DNA of 64,000 nt from Roseivivax sp. GX 12232. Lineage in GTDB: Bacteria; Pseudomonadota; Alphaproteobacteria; Rhodobacterales; Rhodobacteraceae. The DNA lies in the NCBI RefSeq assembly GCF_021272185.1, contig NZ_JAJSEC010000003.1, positions 124,001-188,000 of the forward strand. The letters run 5' to 3'. Positions 1 through 7,832 of this stretch are shown here, one piece after another (the stretch's first letter is position 1; each line of letters starts with the position of its first letter). Made by a program: the position numbers and the translations under genes. The notes beneath the pieces are model-generated. The model saw nothing but the letters and a program-made list of their open reading frames with translations, was not told where the DNA came from and made no database searches.

Positions 1-337
1 GGCCGATCGGCTTGTTGGTGCAGAGCCCCAGCCGGTGGCCCGCCGCGGCAAGTGCCTCGCGCGCCCGGGGCACCCCGGGATACAGCCGGGTCAGCCCGAA
101 GCTCACCTCGTAGCGGGCCTCGAAGCGGGCGCGCAGGTCTTCCTGGGCGCTCTCGGGCAGGTCGCGGGCGGCGCGCATCCGGGCGATGAAGACGCCCGCG
201 CCGCTGCCGATGAAGCCGGTGGCCTCGGCCAGGCTCAGGGGCGCGCGGCCCTCCTCGGCCAGGATCCCGTTGGCGATGCCGCGGATCTCGGGGGCGCTGT
301 CGATCAGCGTGCCGTCGAGGTCGAAGGCGATCCTCAC
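1..337 (-). CDS. gph: Phosphoglycolate phosphatase-like HAD hydrolase (C-terminus cut by window edge)
   Basis: Partial gene running off the left edge; about 112 N-terminal residues are visible. The protein opens with RIAFDLDGTLIDSAP, the HAD motif I with nucleophile and acid/base aspartates, and the last visible residues GLCTNKP are the motif II threonine region typical of phosphoglycolate phosphatases. These enzymes dephosphorylate 2-phosphoglycolate from Rubisco oxygenation or DNA repair. The start is a GTG that overlaps the rpe stop (GTGA), so translation is probably coupled to rpe. An rpe-gph pair is common in proteobacteria. Substrate is inferred from family and context; the core and motifs III/IV lie outside the window. 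Confidence 0.85.
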   Translation of the reverse strand, partial: MRIAFDLDGTLIDSAPEIRGIANGILAEEGRAPLSLAEATGFIGSGAGVFIARMRAARDLPESAQEDLRARFEARYEVSFGLTRLYPGVPRAREALAAAGHRLGLCTNKPIG

Positions 338-1014
338 CGGCCGGCCGCCGCGCGGATCGCCGCGATGTTCTCGCCGTAGACGCCGGGCGCATCCGCCGAG
401 CCGCCCTTGAAGACCGCCGAGCCCGCGACCAGCACGTCGGCGCCGGCCTCGGCGACCAGCGGCGCGGTGGTGGTGTCGACCCCGCCGTCGATCTCGATGT
501 GGGTCTCGCGGTCGCCGATCATCGCGCGCAGCCGGCGCACCTTCTCGGTCAGGTCGATGAACTTCTGCCCGCCGAAGCCCGGGTTCACGGTCATCACGCA
601 CACGAGGTCGGCGAGCGGCAGAAGATGCTCCACCGCCTCGGCCGGGGTGCCGGGGTTCAGCGCGACGCCCGCCTTCATGCCCGCGGCGCGAATCGCCTGC
701 AGGGTGCGATGGGTGTGCGGGCCGGCCTCGACATGGGCGGTCAGGATGTCGGCGCCGGCCTCGGCATAGGCCTCGATGTAGGGATCGACCGGGGCGATCA
801 TCAGATGCACGTCCATGACCGTTTTCACATGCGGGCGGAAGGCCTTCACCGCCGGCGGGCCGAAGGTGAGATTGGGCACGAAATGCCCGTCCATGACGTC
901 GATGTGCACCCAGTCGGCGCCCTGGTCCTCGATGGCGCGGATCTCGCGGCCGAAGTCGGCGAAATCGGCCGAGAGGATCGAAGGGGCGATCTTGATCGAA
1001 CGGTCGAACGGCAT
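334..1014 (-). CDS. rpe: Ribulose-phosphate 3-epimerase
   Basis: 226-residue TIM-barrel enzyme interconverting D-ribulose 5-phosphate and D-xylulose 5-phosphate in the pentose phosphate pathway. Visible signatures: APSILSADF near the N-terminus, HIDVMDGHFVPN at 37-48 (metal ligand His37, catalytic Asp39), His70 in MDVHLM, NPGFGGQ at 144-150, and EIDGGVD around catalytic Asp176. Length is normal. The ATG at 1014 was chosen because it follows an AGAGGGA ribosome site and matches the family N-terminus; an in-frame ATG at 1110 would add 32 unrelated residues. gph overlaps its stop codon, so the two form an operon. Confidence 0.97.
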   Translation of the reverse strand: MPFDRSIKIAPSILSADFADFGREIRAIEDQGADWVHIDVMDGHFVPNLTFGPPAVKAFRPHVKTVMDVHLMIAPVDPYIEAYAEAGADILTAHVEAGPHTHRTLQAIRAAGMKAGVALNPGTPAEAVEHLLPLADLVCVMTVNPGFGGQKFIDLTEKVRRLRAMIGDRETHIEIDGGVDTTTAPLVAEAGADVLVAGSAVFKGGSADAPGVYGENIAAIRAAAGR

Positions 1015-1174
1015 GGTCTGTCCCTCTTGTGGGTCTGGATCGGCCCGCTTCTGGCACGCCGGGCCGCCCAGGTCGAGAGCGGCGCGCGGCGGGCCCTTGC
1101 CGAGTGTCATGGCAGCGTCACGGGGCTGAGCTAGGTCACGCGGCAGAGATGGATCGGATCCGGGGGACCGAGAG

Positions 1175-1285
1175 ATGATGGAGCTGAACCCGCTGCGCTA
1201 CGTGCTGACCTGCTGCTTCGCGGCCTCGCCGAGCGGCCCGATCGCCCGGCTCCTGGGCCGGCCGCGGCCGGACCTCTTCGACTGA
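1175..1285 (+). CDS. Candidate 36-residue microprotein or leader peptide upstream of aroQ
   Basis: A short frame opens with ATGATG after a purine-rich GGGGGACCGAGAG and ends at TGA 1283-1285. It reads [14 protein letters not shown], then an Ala/Ser/Pro stretch, then [12 protein letters not shown]. There is a double cysteine at 13-14 and an Arg/Pro-rich tail. No family is recognised and no signal peptide is present. A strong nested hairpin starts 10 bases after the stop and aroQ starts 125 bases after it, so the frame could be an independent microprotein with its own terminator or a leader peptide for aroQ. Aromatic residues are not enriched, which argues against classical aromatic attenuation. 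Confidence 0.45.
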   Translation: MMELNPLRYVLTCCFAASPSGPIARLLGRPRPDLFD

Positions 1286-1295
1286 GCTGGCCTCG

Positions 1296-1334
1296 GGCCC
1301 CGCGCGGCGGTTTTTCCGCCACAGCGCGGGGGCC
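1296..1334 (+). terminator. Nested GC hairpin between the 36-codon ORF and aroQ
   Basis: GGCCCCGCGC (1296-1305) pairs with GCGCGGGGGCC (1324-1334) with one bulged G. Inside it GGCGG and CCGCC pair around a TTTTT loop (1306-1320). No U-tract follows, so it could be a factor-assisted terminator, an attenuator or an mRNA-stabilising structure. Confidence 0.5.
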
Positions 1335-1409
1335 GACCGGCGCCCGCCCCTTGCCGGGCGGGGCAGGGAGGCCCCACAAGGGCGGCATTTGCCGCGCGAG
1401 GGGCCAGCC

Positions 1410-1847
1410 ATGAGCACACAGATCACTCTTCTCAACGGGCCGAACCTGAACCTGCTCGGCCAGCGCCAGCCCGAGATCTACGGGTCCGAGACGCTGGCGG
1501 ATGTGACCCGCGACTGCACCCAGCTGGCCGAGCGGCTGGGCTTTGCGCTGAAGGCGCGGCAGTCGAACTCCGAAGGGCAGCTGGTCGACTGGATCCAGGA
1601 GGCGCGGCTCGACTCCGCGGGGCTGGTGATCAATCCCGGCGCCTATTCGCATACCTCCGTGGCGATCCTCGATGCGCTCAACGCCTTCGAGGGACCGGTG
1701 ATGGAGGTGCATATCTCCAACATCCACAAGCGCGAGAGCTTCCGCCACCACAGCTATGTCTCGCACCGCGCCGATGCGGTGATCGCGGGGGCGGGCACGC
1801 AGGGATACCTCTTCGCGCTGGAGCGGCTGGCGCGGCTCCTGGGCTGA
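1410..1847 (+). CDS. aroQ: 3-dehydroquinate dehydratase, type II
   Basis: 145-residue cytosolic dodecamer-forming enzyme that dehydrates 3-dehydroquinate to 3-dehydroshikimate in the shikimate pathway. Signatures: [11 protein letters not shown] at 7-17, Arg19 and Tyr24 in the flexible catalytic loop, [22 protein letters not shown] and [14 protein letters not shown] with the catalytic histidine region. Length matches type II enzymes. The start at 1410 gives the standard [12 protein letters not shown] opening after a GAGGGGCC ribosome site. It stands alone on the plus strand, convergent with the sulfur operon to its right. A hairpin-bearing leader of about 120 bases lies upstream. Confidence 0.97.
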   Translation: MSTQITLLNGPNLNLLGQRQPEIYGSETLADVTRDCTQLAERLGFALKARQSNSEGQLVDWIQEARLDSAGLVINPGAYSHTSVAILDALNAFEGPVMEVHISNIHKRESFRHHSYVSHRADAVIAGAGTQGYLFALERLARLLG

Positions 1848-1935
1848 AGGGCCCCGGGCGGGTTTTCAGGAAAATTTTGCGAAAGCGGTGGCGCGGGGCC
1901 GGGCGCCTGCGCCCCCGGTCCCGCGTCGTAAGTCC

Positions 1936-2106
1936 CTACTGCGGCAGCGCGGCGCAATGCGCGCCGCCGGCGCTCTCGTTGCTGCCCCAGGCGATGGCGG
2001 CGGGCTGCTGGAAGCGGTTCACCGGCCCGCTCTGGGCCTGATCGAGGATCAGGAGCCCCAGGACGAAGGCCAGCGTCAGCCCGGCGGTCAGCTTGCGCGT
2101 CCTCAT
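1936..2106 (-). CDS. 56-residue single-span membrane protein coupled to the YedE transporter
   Basis: Small protein starting MRTRKLTAGLTLAFVLGL, with a hydrophobic segment at about residues 8-22, then a polar tail containing NRFQQPAAIAWGSN and a single Cys five residues before the C-terminal Gln. Its ATG overlaps the stop of the YeeE/YedE gene (ATGA at 2103-2106), strong evidence that it is a real, translationally coupled gene. The positive N-terminus followed by one hydrophobic span suggests either an uncleaved anchor with a periplasmic tail or a signal peptide. No family is recognised. By context it may be an accessory subunit of the sulfur-compound transporter. Confidence 0.7.
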   Translation of the reverse strand: MRTRKLTAGLTLAFVLGLLILDQAQSGPVNRFQQPAAIAWGSNESAGGAHCAALPQ

Positions 2107-3236
2107 GAGCGCGCCTCCAGCCCCAGCCAGGGGCGCAGCTTCACGCCGTAGAAGGCGCCGCCGAAGGCCGCGACGAACCAGGCCCAGCCATGCAGCGAGC
2201 CGGTGGAGATGCCCGAGAAGAAGGCGCCCACGTTGCAGCCGAAGGCCAGCCGCGAGGAATAGCCCAGCAGGAACCCGGCGATCACCGTGGCGACCCAGGC
2301 CCGCGCCGGCAGTTTCGGCAGCCCCTGGCTGAAGCCGCCGCGCCAGGCCGCGACCAGGAAGGCGCCGCCGATGATCCCGAGGTTGGTGAGCGAGGTCACG
2401 TCGGTCAGAAGGCTGTCGCCCAGCCGCTCCATGTTGCCCGGGGTGCCCCAGAAGCTCGAGCCCGAGAGGTCGGCGCCGAGCACCGTCGCGCCCTTGGCCG
2501 CCCAGAGGCCGAGCCCGTAGACCACGCCCCAGGGCTGGCCCGCGACCACCAGGTTCAGGACCGCGAGACCCGCGAGCAGCAGCGCCGCGATCCAGTAGCG
2601 GCGCGGGATGCTGCGCTGCTCGGGGGCCGCGCGCCACATCAGGACGGCGGCGACGCTCGCCAGCGCGGCCAGCGTGATCAGCAGGCCCAGGGTGCCCTCG
2701 AAAACCACCGTCGGCAGGGTGCCGAAGCCGGTCCACCAGAGCAGGTGATCGGCCCCGAAGAAGCTGCCGAGCGCGAAGAAGGGCAGGGCCAGGAGGCTCA
2801 CCGGGTTGCCGCTGCCCGAATTGACCAGCGTGCCCGAGCCGCAGCCCATGACCACCTGCATGCAGGCGCCGAAGACGAAGGCCCCGCCGATCATGGCAAA
2901 GCCCACCGGCGCATGGGCGCCGATCAGTTCGCCGCCGCTCGAGGCCAGGAGCGGGAAGGCCACCAGCGCCACCACGGCGATCGAGACGAGCTGCGCCACC
3001 GTGCCGGTCGGGTCACCCTCGCGGATGAGCCGCCGCCAGGGGCCGGCGAAGCCGAAGCGGTAGCCCTCGAGCACCAGGCCGAAGCCGAGGCCGATGGCCA
3101 AGAGCAGCCCGAAGCGCAGCCCCACCAGCATCGCCACGGCGAGGACAAGAACAAGCGCACCGGCCAGAAGGCCGGTGCGGGTCAGAAGCGATGTCGCGGG
3201 GGCCGCAGCGGCCCCCGTCGCGCTGGCATGGGACAT
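2103..3236 (-). CDS. YeeE/YedE family sulfur-compound (thiosulfate-type) transporter
   Basis: 377-residue polytopic inner-membrane protein with roughly nine to eleven hydrophobic spans. Two conserved cysteine-bearing loops mark the YeeE/YedE (TsuA-like) family: FGACMQVVMGCGSGTLVNSG with Cys125 and Cys132, and SSRLAFGCNVGAFFSGIS with Cys334. In TsuA, cysteines pass thiosulfate through the membrane by transient hydrogen bonding. The upstream gene encodes a periplasmic rhodanese and ends three bases before this start, while the 56-residue gene overlaps the 3' end. Together these indicate uptake of thiosulfate or another sulfane-sulfur compound. The exact substrate is inferred. Confidence 0.88.
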   Translation of the reverse strand: MSHASATGAAAAPATSLLTRTGLLAGALVLVLAVAMLVGLRFGLLLAIGLGFGLVLEGYRFGFAGPWRRLIREGDPTGTVAQLVSIAVVALVAFPLLASSGGELIGAHAPVGFAMIGGAFVFGACMQVVMGCGSGTLVNSGSGNPVSLLALPFFALGSFFGADHLLWWTGFGTLPTVVFEGTLGLLITLAALASVAAVLMWRAAPEQRSIPRRYWIAALLLAGLAVLNLVVAGQPWGVVYGLGLWAAKGATVLGADLSGSSFWGTPGNMERLGDSLLTDVTSLTNLGIIGGAFLVAAWRGGFSQGLPKLPARAWVATVIAGFLLGYSSRLAFGCNVGAFFSGISTGSLHGWAWFVAAFGGAFYGVKLRPWLGLEARS

Positions 3237-3239
3237 GGT

Positions 3240-4172
3240 TTAGAAGACGTCCTTGATCTGATTCCACAGCGTGCTGAGCGGACCCGGCACATTGGCCATG
3301 TCATAGCCCGCGTTCGACCAGCCGACCATGCTTTCGGGATAAAGCTTCACGTTGTCGATCCCGGCCAGCTCGGAGAGCGCGAACCAGTTGGTCGCGGCCC
3401 AATGCCCGGTGTTGCAGAAGGAGATCAGGTTCTCCGCCGAGGACAGGTCGTTCTCCTCGGCCAGCGAGCGCGCGGCGGCGGCGTCGATGATCGCCGGGCC
3501 GCCCGAGAACCAGCTCGAATGCACGAAATACTGCGACTGCGGCAGGGTGCCGGGCTTGGCGGCGGCCGGATGCGACTGCTGGCCGTTCCAGAAGCTCTCG
3601 GGCCGGGCGTCGAGCAGGAGCGTGTCGCTGCCGCCGTCGATGGCGGTCTGCACGTCCTCGACGCTGGCGGTCCAGCTGTCGTCCCAGCTCACGGTGATGT
3701 CGGAGGCCTCGGGGCTCACCGCCTCGGTCGAGAGCGCGAAGCCCTCGGCGTCCCAGGCGTTGATGCCGCCGTTCAGGATGGCGATCTCCTCGAAGCCCGA
3801 GGATTTCAGCGTCCAGTAGACCCGGGCGGCGGCGCCGAAGTCGGTCTCGCTCGCGCCCTGGTAGGTCACCACGACGGGCTTGTCCTGCTCGAGGCCGAGG
3901 CGCTGGAAGGTCGCGGTCAGCTCCTCGGCGGGCACCAGCTGGCCCGGGTTGTCCGAGGGGCCGCGGAAGAGGCCGTAGGGCGCATTCACCGCCCCCTCGA
4001 TGTGGCCGCCGCCGTAGCCGTCCTCGCCCTCGGCGCGGATGTCGAGAAGCTGCACCTCGCCCTGGCCCAGCTCGGCCTGCAGATCGGCGGCCGAGACCAG
4101 CGGGCCGTCGATGGCGGCGAAGGCGGGCGCGGCGAGAAGCGCCAGCGCGGAAGATGTGGCAAGAGTTTTCAT
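3240..4172 (-). CDS. Periplasmic tandem-domain rhodanese (sulfurtransferase)
   Basis: 310 residues with a clear signal peptide (MKTLATSSALALLAAPAFA). Two rhodanese domains follow. The first has LLDIR at 42-46 and GHIEGAVNAPY at 56-66, but its active-site loop reads VVTYQGASETD, with Gln105 where the catalytic Cys would sit. The second has LLLDARPESFW and loop ISFCNTGHWAAT with Cys253, the only cysteine I find in the whole protein. This is the usual inactive/active arrangement of tandem rhodaneses. It probably handles thiosulfate or persulfide sulfur in the periplasm for the membrane protein encoded downstream. The start follows a GGGGATCC purine stretch. Confidence 0.88.
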   Translation of the reverse strand: MKTLATSSALALLAAPAFAAIDGPLVSAADLQAELGQGEVQLLDIRAEGEDGYGGGHIEGAVNAPYGLFRGPSDNPGQLVPAEELTATFQRLGLEQDKPVVVTYQGASETDFGAAARVYWTLKSSGFEEIAILNGGINAWDAEGFALSTEAVSPEASDITVSWDDSWTASVEDVQTAIDGGSDTLLLDARPESFWNGQQSHPAAAKPGTLPQSQYFVHSSWFSGGPAIIDAAAARSLAEENDLSSAENLISFCNTGHWAATNWFALSELAGIDNVKLYPESMVGWSNAGYDMANVPGPLSTLWNQIKDVF

Positions 4173-4600
4173 GTCGGATCCCCAAAGCCGATTTGTGTCT
4201 GTGTCTCCCTTCTGAATTGTCGCTCGGACGGCCAGGGACAAGGCGGGGCCGGCCAGGCGCGCATCCCGCGCCGGGAACAGCGTTCCGCCGGGGCAGGCGG
4301 GCCCGTGGCGCTGTTTTGGACCGGGCGGGCGGGGCAAAACAGCCGTTTCGCGCCCCGGGCAAGCGCCCGACGCCCGTCCTTATTTTTCCATTCTGCCGAA
4401 AAAAGCGGCACCAAGGCCGCGGGTGGCGCGCCGAGCGCGCGCAACCCCACGCTGCGGAGCTGCCGAAACCGCTTTGACCCGGTCCGTTTCCGCACCATTT
4501 CGCCTCAGAAATCGTGCAATCCGGTCCGGTTCGCCTTGAGACCGGGGCAAAATTTTCGCAATAACGCCGCCATCGGTGTCATTCCTGGGAAGGGGTAGTC
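4173..4600. other. Divergent intergenic region, rhodanese operon versus mrp operon
   Basis: 428 bases between two divergent operons. It contains a patch CAAAATTTTCG at about 4548-4558, resembling the AATTTTCGC arm of the repeats at 19441, and GGGAAGGGG before mrpA. A TTGAGA/CAATAA pair spaced by 17 bases (about 4535-4563) is a weak promoter candidate for mrp. No gene or convincing operator is seen. Confidence 0.4.
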
Positions 4601-7462
4601 TTGTCGCTTTTCCTCATCGTGGCCTTGCCATTCCTCGGGGCGCTTCTGCCCGGGCTGATGTATGGTGCGGGCCGCCGCGCCTGCGCGAGCGTGACCCTGG
4701 CCGTATCGCTGACCGCGCTCATCGGGCTTCTGACCCATCTTCCGGCGCTCTGGCGGGGCGAGGTGATCTCGGCCCGGGTGGACTGGCTGCCGGTCCTGGG
4801 GCTGAACCTCGAGCTCTGGCTCGACCCCCTGGGCTTTTTCTTCGCCGCCCTGATCCTGGGCATCGGCTGCCTGATCATCGCCTATGCGCGCTATTACCTG
4901 TCGCGCGGCGACCACATGGGCGAGTTCTTCACCTATCTCTTGCTCTTCCAGGGCGCGATGGTGGGCATTGTCCTCTCCGATAACATCCTGCTTCTGCTGA
5001 TCTTCTGGGAGCTGACCTCGCTGTCCTCCTTCCTGCTGATCGGCTACTGGAAGCACCTGCCCGAGGGCCGGCAGGGCGCCCGCATGGCGCTGGCGGTGAC
5101 CGGCGCGGGCGGGCTCGCGATGATCGGTGGCGCGCTGATCCTGGGCGAGATCGCCGGCAGTTACCGCATCTCCGACATCATCGCGGCACGCGAGGCGATC
5201 CAGAGCTCCGAGCTCTTCACCCCGGCGCTGATCCTGATCCTGCTGGGCTGTTTCACCAAGTCGGCGCAGTTCCCCTTCCACTTCTGGCTGCCGCACGCCA
5301 TGGCCGCGCCGACGCCGGTCTCGGCCTATCTGCACTCGGCGACCATGGTGAAGGCGGGCATCTTCCTGATGGCGCGGCTCTGGCCGGCCTTCTCGGGCAC
5401 GCCCGAATGGTTCTACCTCGTCACCACGGCGGGGCTGATCACCATGTGCCTGGGCGCGGTGATCTCCTTCTTCAAGCACGACCTGAAGGCGATCCTGGCC
5501 TTCTCGACGGTCTCGCACCTGGGGCTGATCACCATGCTCCTGGGCACCGGCACGGCCTTCGGGGTGCTGACGGCGGTCTTCCACATCCTCAACCACGCGA
5601 CCTTCAAGGCGGCGCTCTTCATGTCGGCGGGCATCGTCGACCACGAGGCGCATACCCGCGACATCCGCAGGCTCGGCGGGCTCCGGCGGCTGATGCCGGT
5701 GACCGCGGCCATCGCGATCACCGCGGCGCTTGCCATGGCGGGCATTCCGCTCCTCAACGGCTTCATCTCCAAGGAGATGATGCTGGAAGAGGCGGTGAAG
5801 ACCACGCTCTTCGGCCCGGCCTGGCTGGTGCCGGCGCTGGCGACCTTCGGCGCGCTCTTCTCGGCGGCCTATTCCTTCCGCTTCATCGCCCATGCCTTTC
5901 TCGGGCCCGAGCGCAATGATTACCCCTCGCATCCGCATGACCCCAATCCGGGCATGTGGCTGCCCCCGGCGCTTCTGGTGGTTCCGGTGGTGGTGATCGG
6001 TGTGGCGCCCTTCCTCGCGGAGCCCTTCGTGAAATTCGTCACCGGGGCGGTGCTGGGCGGCGTCTCGCCGGTGCCCGAGTATCACCTGGCAATCTGGCAC
6101 GGCTTCAAGCCGCCGCTCTACATGTCGGCGGTGGCCGTCGCGGGCGGCCTGGTCCTGCTGGCGCTGCACCGCGGCCTGCAGAAGGGCTGGGACGCGGCGC
6201 CGCGGCCCGAGGCCAAGACCATCTTCGACGCCATCATCCAGGGCGCCATCACGCTGGCGCGCGGGCTGACCGGGGCGCTGCACGACGGCGCCTTCACCCG
6301 CTACGCCGCGATCCTGGCGCTGGCGATCATCGCCGCGGCGGGCCATGCCTGGATGACCGGCACCGGCGCGCCCGCCTCCCAGGAGGCGGAGCTGCCGAAC
6401 CTCGCGGCGGGGCTTGGCTGGCTGATGCTGGTGGCGGCGACGGGCCTTCTGGTCCTGACCCATCACAACCGGCTCCTGGCGCTGATCCTCATGGGGGTGA
6501 TCGGCACCATGGTGTCGGTGGGCTTTGCCTATTTCTCGGCACCCGACCTCGCGATGACGCAGATCTCGGTCGAGGTGGTCACGATCATCCTGATGCTCCT
6601 GGCGCTGAACTTCCTGCCCGACTGGACGCCCAAGGAAAGCCTGCCGATGCAGCGCTTCTTCGACGGCACCGTCGCGGTGCTGGGCGGGCTCGGCGCGGGG
6701 CTTCTGTGCTTCAACCTCTTGAACCGCGAGGCGGTCATGGCGCCGATCTCGGGCTATCACCTCGAGAACAGCTACCTCGGCGGCGGCGGCACCAATGTGG
6801 TCAACGTGATCCTCGTCGACTTCCGGGGCTTCGACACCTACGGCGAGATCATCGTGCTGGGGATCGCCGCGCTGGTGATCTACGCGCTGACCGAGACGCT
6901 GCTGTCCGGCCCGGTCCGGGCGCGGCTTCTGAACCGGGTAGCCGACAAGCCGCTGGCAGGGGACATGCATCCCCTGATGATGGTGGTGCTGACCCGGGTG
7001 ATGATGCCGATCGTGCTCATGGTCGGGGTCTACATCTTCCTGCGTGGCCACAACGAGCCCGGCGGCGGCTTCATCTCGGGGCTGATCGTCGCCGTGGCGG
7101 TGGTCATGCAATACATGGCCTCGGGCTTCGCCTGGGCCTCGGACCGGCAGCGCTTTCCCTATCACGGGATCATCGGTTCGGGCGTGCTGGCAGCGGGGCT
7201 GACCGGCATCGGCGCCTGGTTCACCGCGACCGAGTTCCTGGCCTCGAGCTTCGGCTATGTGAAGCTGCCGGGCCTCGCGCCCTTCGAGGTCGCCTCGGCG
7301 CTGTTCTTCGACCTCGGGGTCTTCCTCGCGGTGGTGGGCGCGGTGCTCCTGTCGCTCGAGAGCTTCTCGCGGCTCGCGCGGCGCGCCGACAGCCGAGATC
7401 CGGAACATCCGATGGACATCGACCCCTCGCGCGGGGACGGGGACACGAGGGAAGGGGCCTGA
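4601..7462 (+). CDS. mrpA: Mrp/Mnh monovalent cation/H+ antiporter, fused subunits A and B
   Basis: 953-residue inner-membrane protein. The N-terminal ~500 residues resemble NuoL/ND5-type proton-translocating subunits: LEMWL-type discontinuous helices, GYWKHLPEGRQGARMAL, then TKSAQFPFHFWLP and LHSATMVKAG with conserved Lys and His. A middle section (about 600-700) is the MrpA C-terminal extension, and residues from about 790 (MMVVLTRVMMPIVLMVGVY, RGHNEPGGGFISG) form an MnhB domain. Fusion of A and B is the group 2 arrangement known from Sinorhizobium Pha2. It carries Na+ or K+ export against protons, supporting alkali and salt tolerance. The start is a TTG preceded by AAGGGG at 4590-4595; no ATG or GTG fits better. 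Confidence 0.94.
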   Translation: MSLFLIVALPFLGALLPGLMYGAGRRACASVTLAVSLTALIGLLTHLPALWRGEVISARVDWLPVLGLNLELWLDPLGFFFAALILGIGCLIIAYARYYLSRGDHMGEFFTYLLLFQGAMVGIVLSDNILLLLIFWELTSLSSFLLIGYWKHLPEGRQGARMALAVTGAGGLAMIGGALILGEIAGSYRISDIIAAREAIQSSELFTPALILILLGCFTKSAQFPFHFWLPHAMAAPTPVSAYLHSATMVKAGIFLMARLWPAFSGTPEWFYLVTTAGLITMCLGAVISFFKHDLKAILAFSTVSHLGLITMLLGTGTAFGVLTAVFHILNHATFKAALFMSAGIVDHEAHTRDIRRLGGLRRLMPVTAAIAITAALAMAGIPLLNGFISKEMMLEEAVKTTLFGPAWLVPALATFGALFSAAYSFRFIAHAFLGPERNDYPSHPHDPNPGMWLPPALLVVPVVVIGVAPFLAEPFVKFVTGAVLGGVSPVPEYHLAIWHGFKPPLYMSAVAVAGGLVLLALHRGLQKGWDAAPRPEAKTIFDAIIQGAITLARGLTGALHDGAFTRYAAILALAIIAAAGHAWMTGTGAPASQEAELPNLAAGLGWLMLVAATGLLVLTHHNRLLALILMGVIGTMVSVGFAYFSAPDLAMTQISVEVVTIILMLLALNFLPDWTPKESLPMQRFFDGTVAVLGGLGAGLLCFNLLNREAVMAPISGYHLENSYLGGGGTNVVNVILVDFRGFDTYGEIIVLGIAALVIYALTETLLSGPVRARLLNRVADKPLAGDMHPLMMVVLTRVMMPIVLMVGVYIFLRGHNEPGGGFISGLIVAVAVVMQYMASGFAWASDRQRFPYHGIIGSGVLAAGLTGIGAWFTATEFLASSFGYVKLPGLAPFEVASALFFDLGVFLAVVGAVLLSLESFSRLARRADSRDPEHPMDIDPSRGDGDTREGA

Positions 7463-7463
7463 C

Positions 7464-7832
7464 ATGGAACTTGTCGTTGCAAGCGCCGTCGGCGTGCTGA
7501 CCGCGGCCGGCATCTACCTGGTGATGCGGCTGAGAACCTTCCCGGTGATCCTCGGGACCGCGCTTCTGACCTATGCGGTCAACGTCTTCCTCTTCGCCAG
7601 CGGACGGCTGACCGTCGGCGCCGCGCCGATCCTGCGCGACGGCATGGAAAGCTATGCCGACCCGCTGCCGCAGGCGCTGGTGCTGACCGCCATCGTGATT
7701 TCCTTCGGGATGACCGCCGTGGTGGTGGTGATCGCGCTCGGGGCCTACCTGGGTGGTGACGACGACCGCGTGAACGACGCGCAGGCCGCCTTCGACAACG
7801 GGCGCGAAGGCCGCAAGGAGAACGCGCAATGA
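7464..7832 (+). CDS. mrpC: Mrp antiporter subunit C (NuoK-like)
   Basis: 122-residue protein with three predicted membrane helices and the NuoK/MnhC signature: LRTFPVILGTALLTYAVNVFLFA followed by DPLPQALVLTAIVISFG. The acidic, soluble C-terminus (GGDDDRVNDAQAAFDN) is typical. The ATG begins one base after the mrpA stop and the gene's end overlaps mrpD, showing tight operon coupling. In the complex it packs between the A and D antiporter-like subunits and contributes to the central ion path. Start choice is supported by GGAAGGGGCC upstream. Confidence 0.94.
   Translation: MELVVASAVGVLTAAGIYLVMRLRTFPVILGTALLTYAVNVFLFASGRLTVGAAPILRDGMESYADPLPQALVLTAIVISFGMTAVVVVIALGAYLGGDDDRVNDAQAAFDNGREGRKENAQ

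Noticed and set aside
2190-4598. 802-codon open frame on the plus strand across the rhodanese/YedE operon
   Set aside because: It is antisense to three well-supported genes, is Gln/Arg/Gly/Ala-rich with no domain, and reflects GC-rich codon bias on the opposite strand.
4505-7513. 1002-codon minus-strand open frame antisense to mrpA
   Set aside because: His/Arg/Gln-rich shadow of the MrpAB coding sequence; no recognisable protein features.
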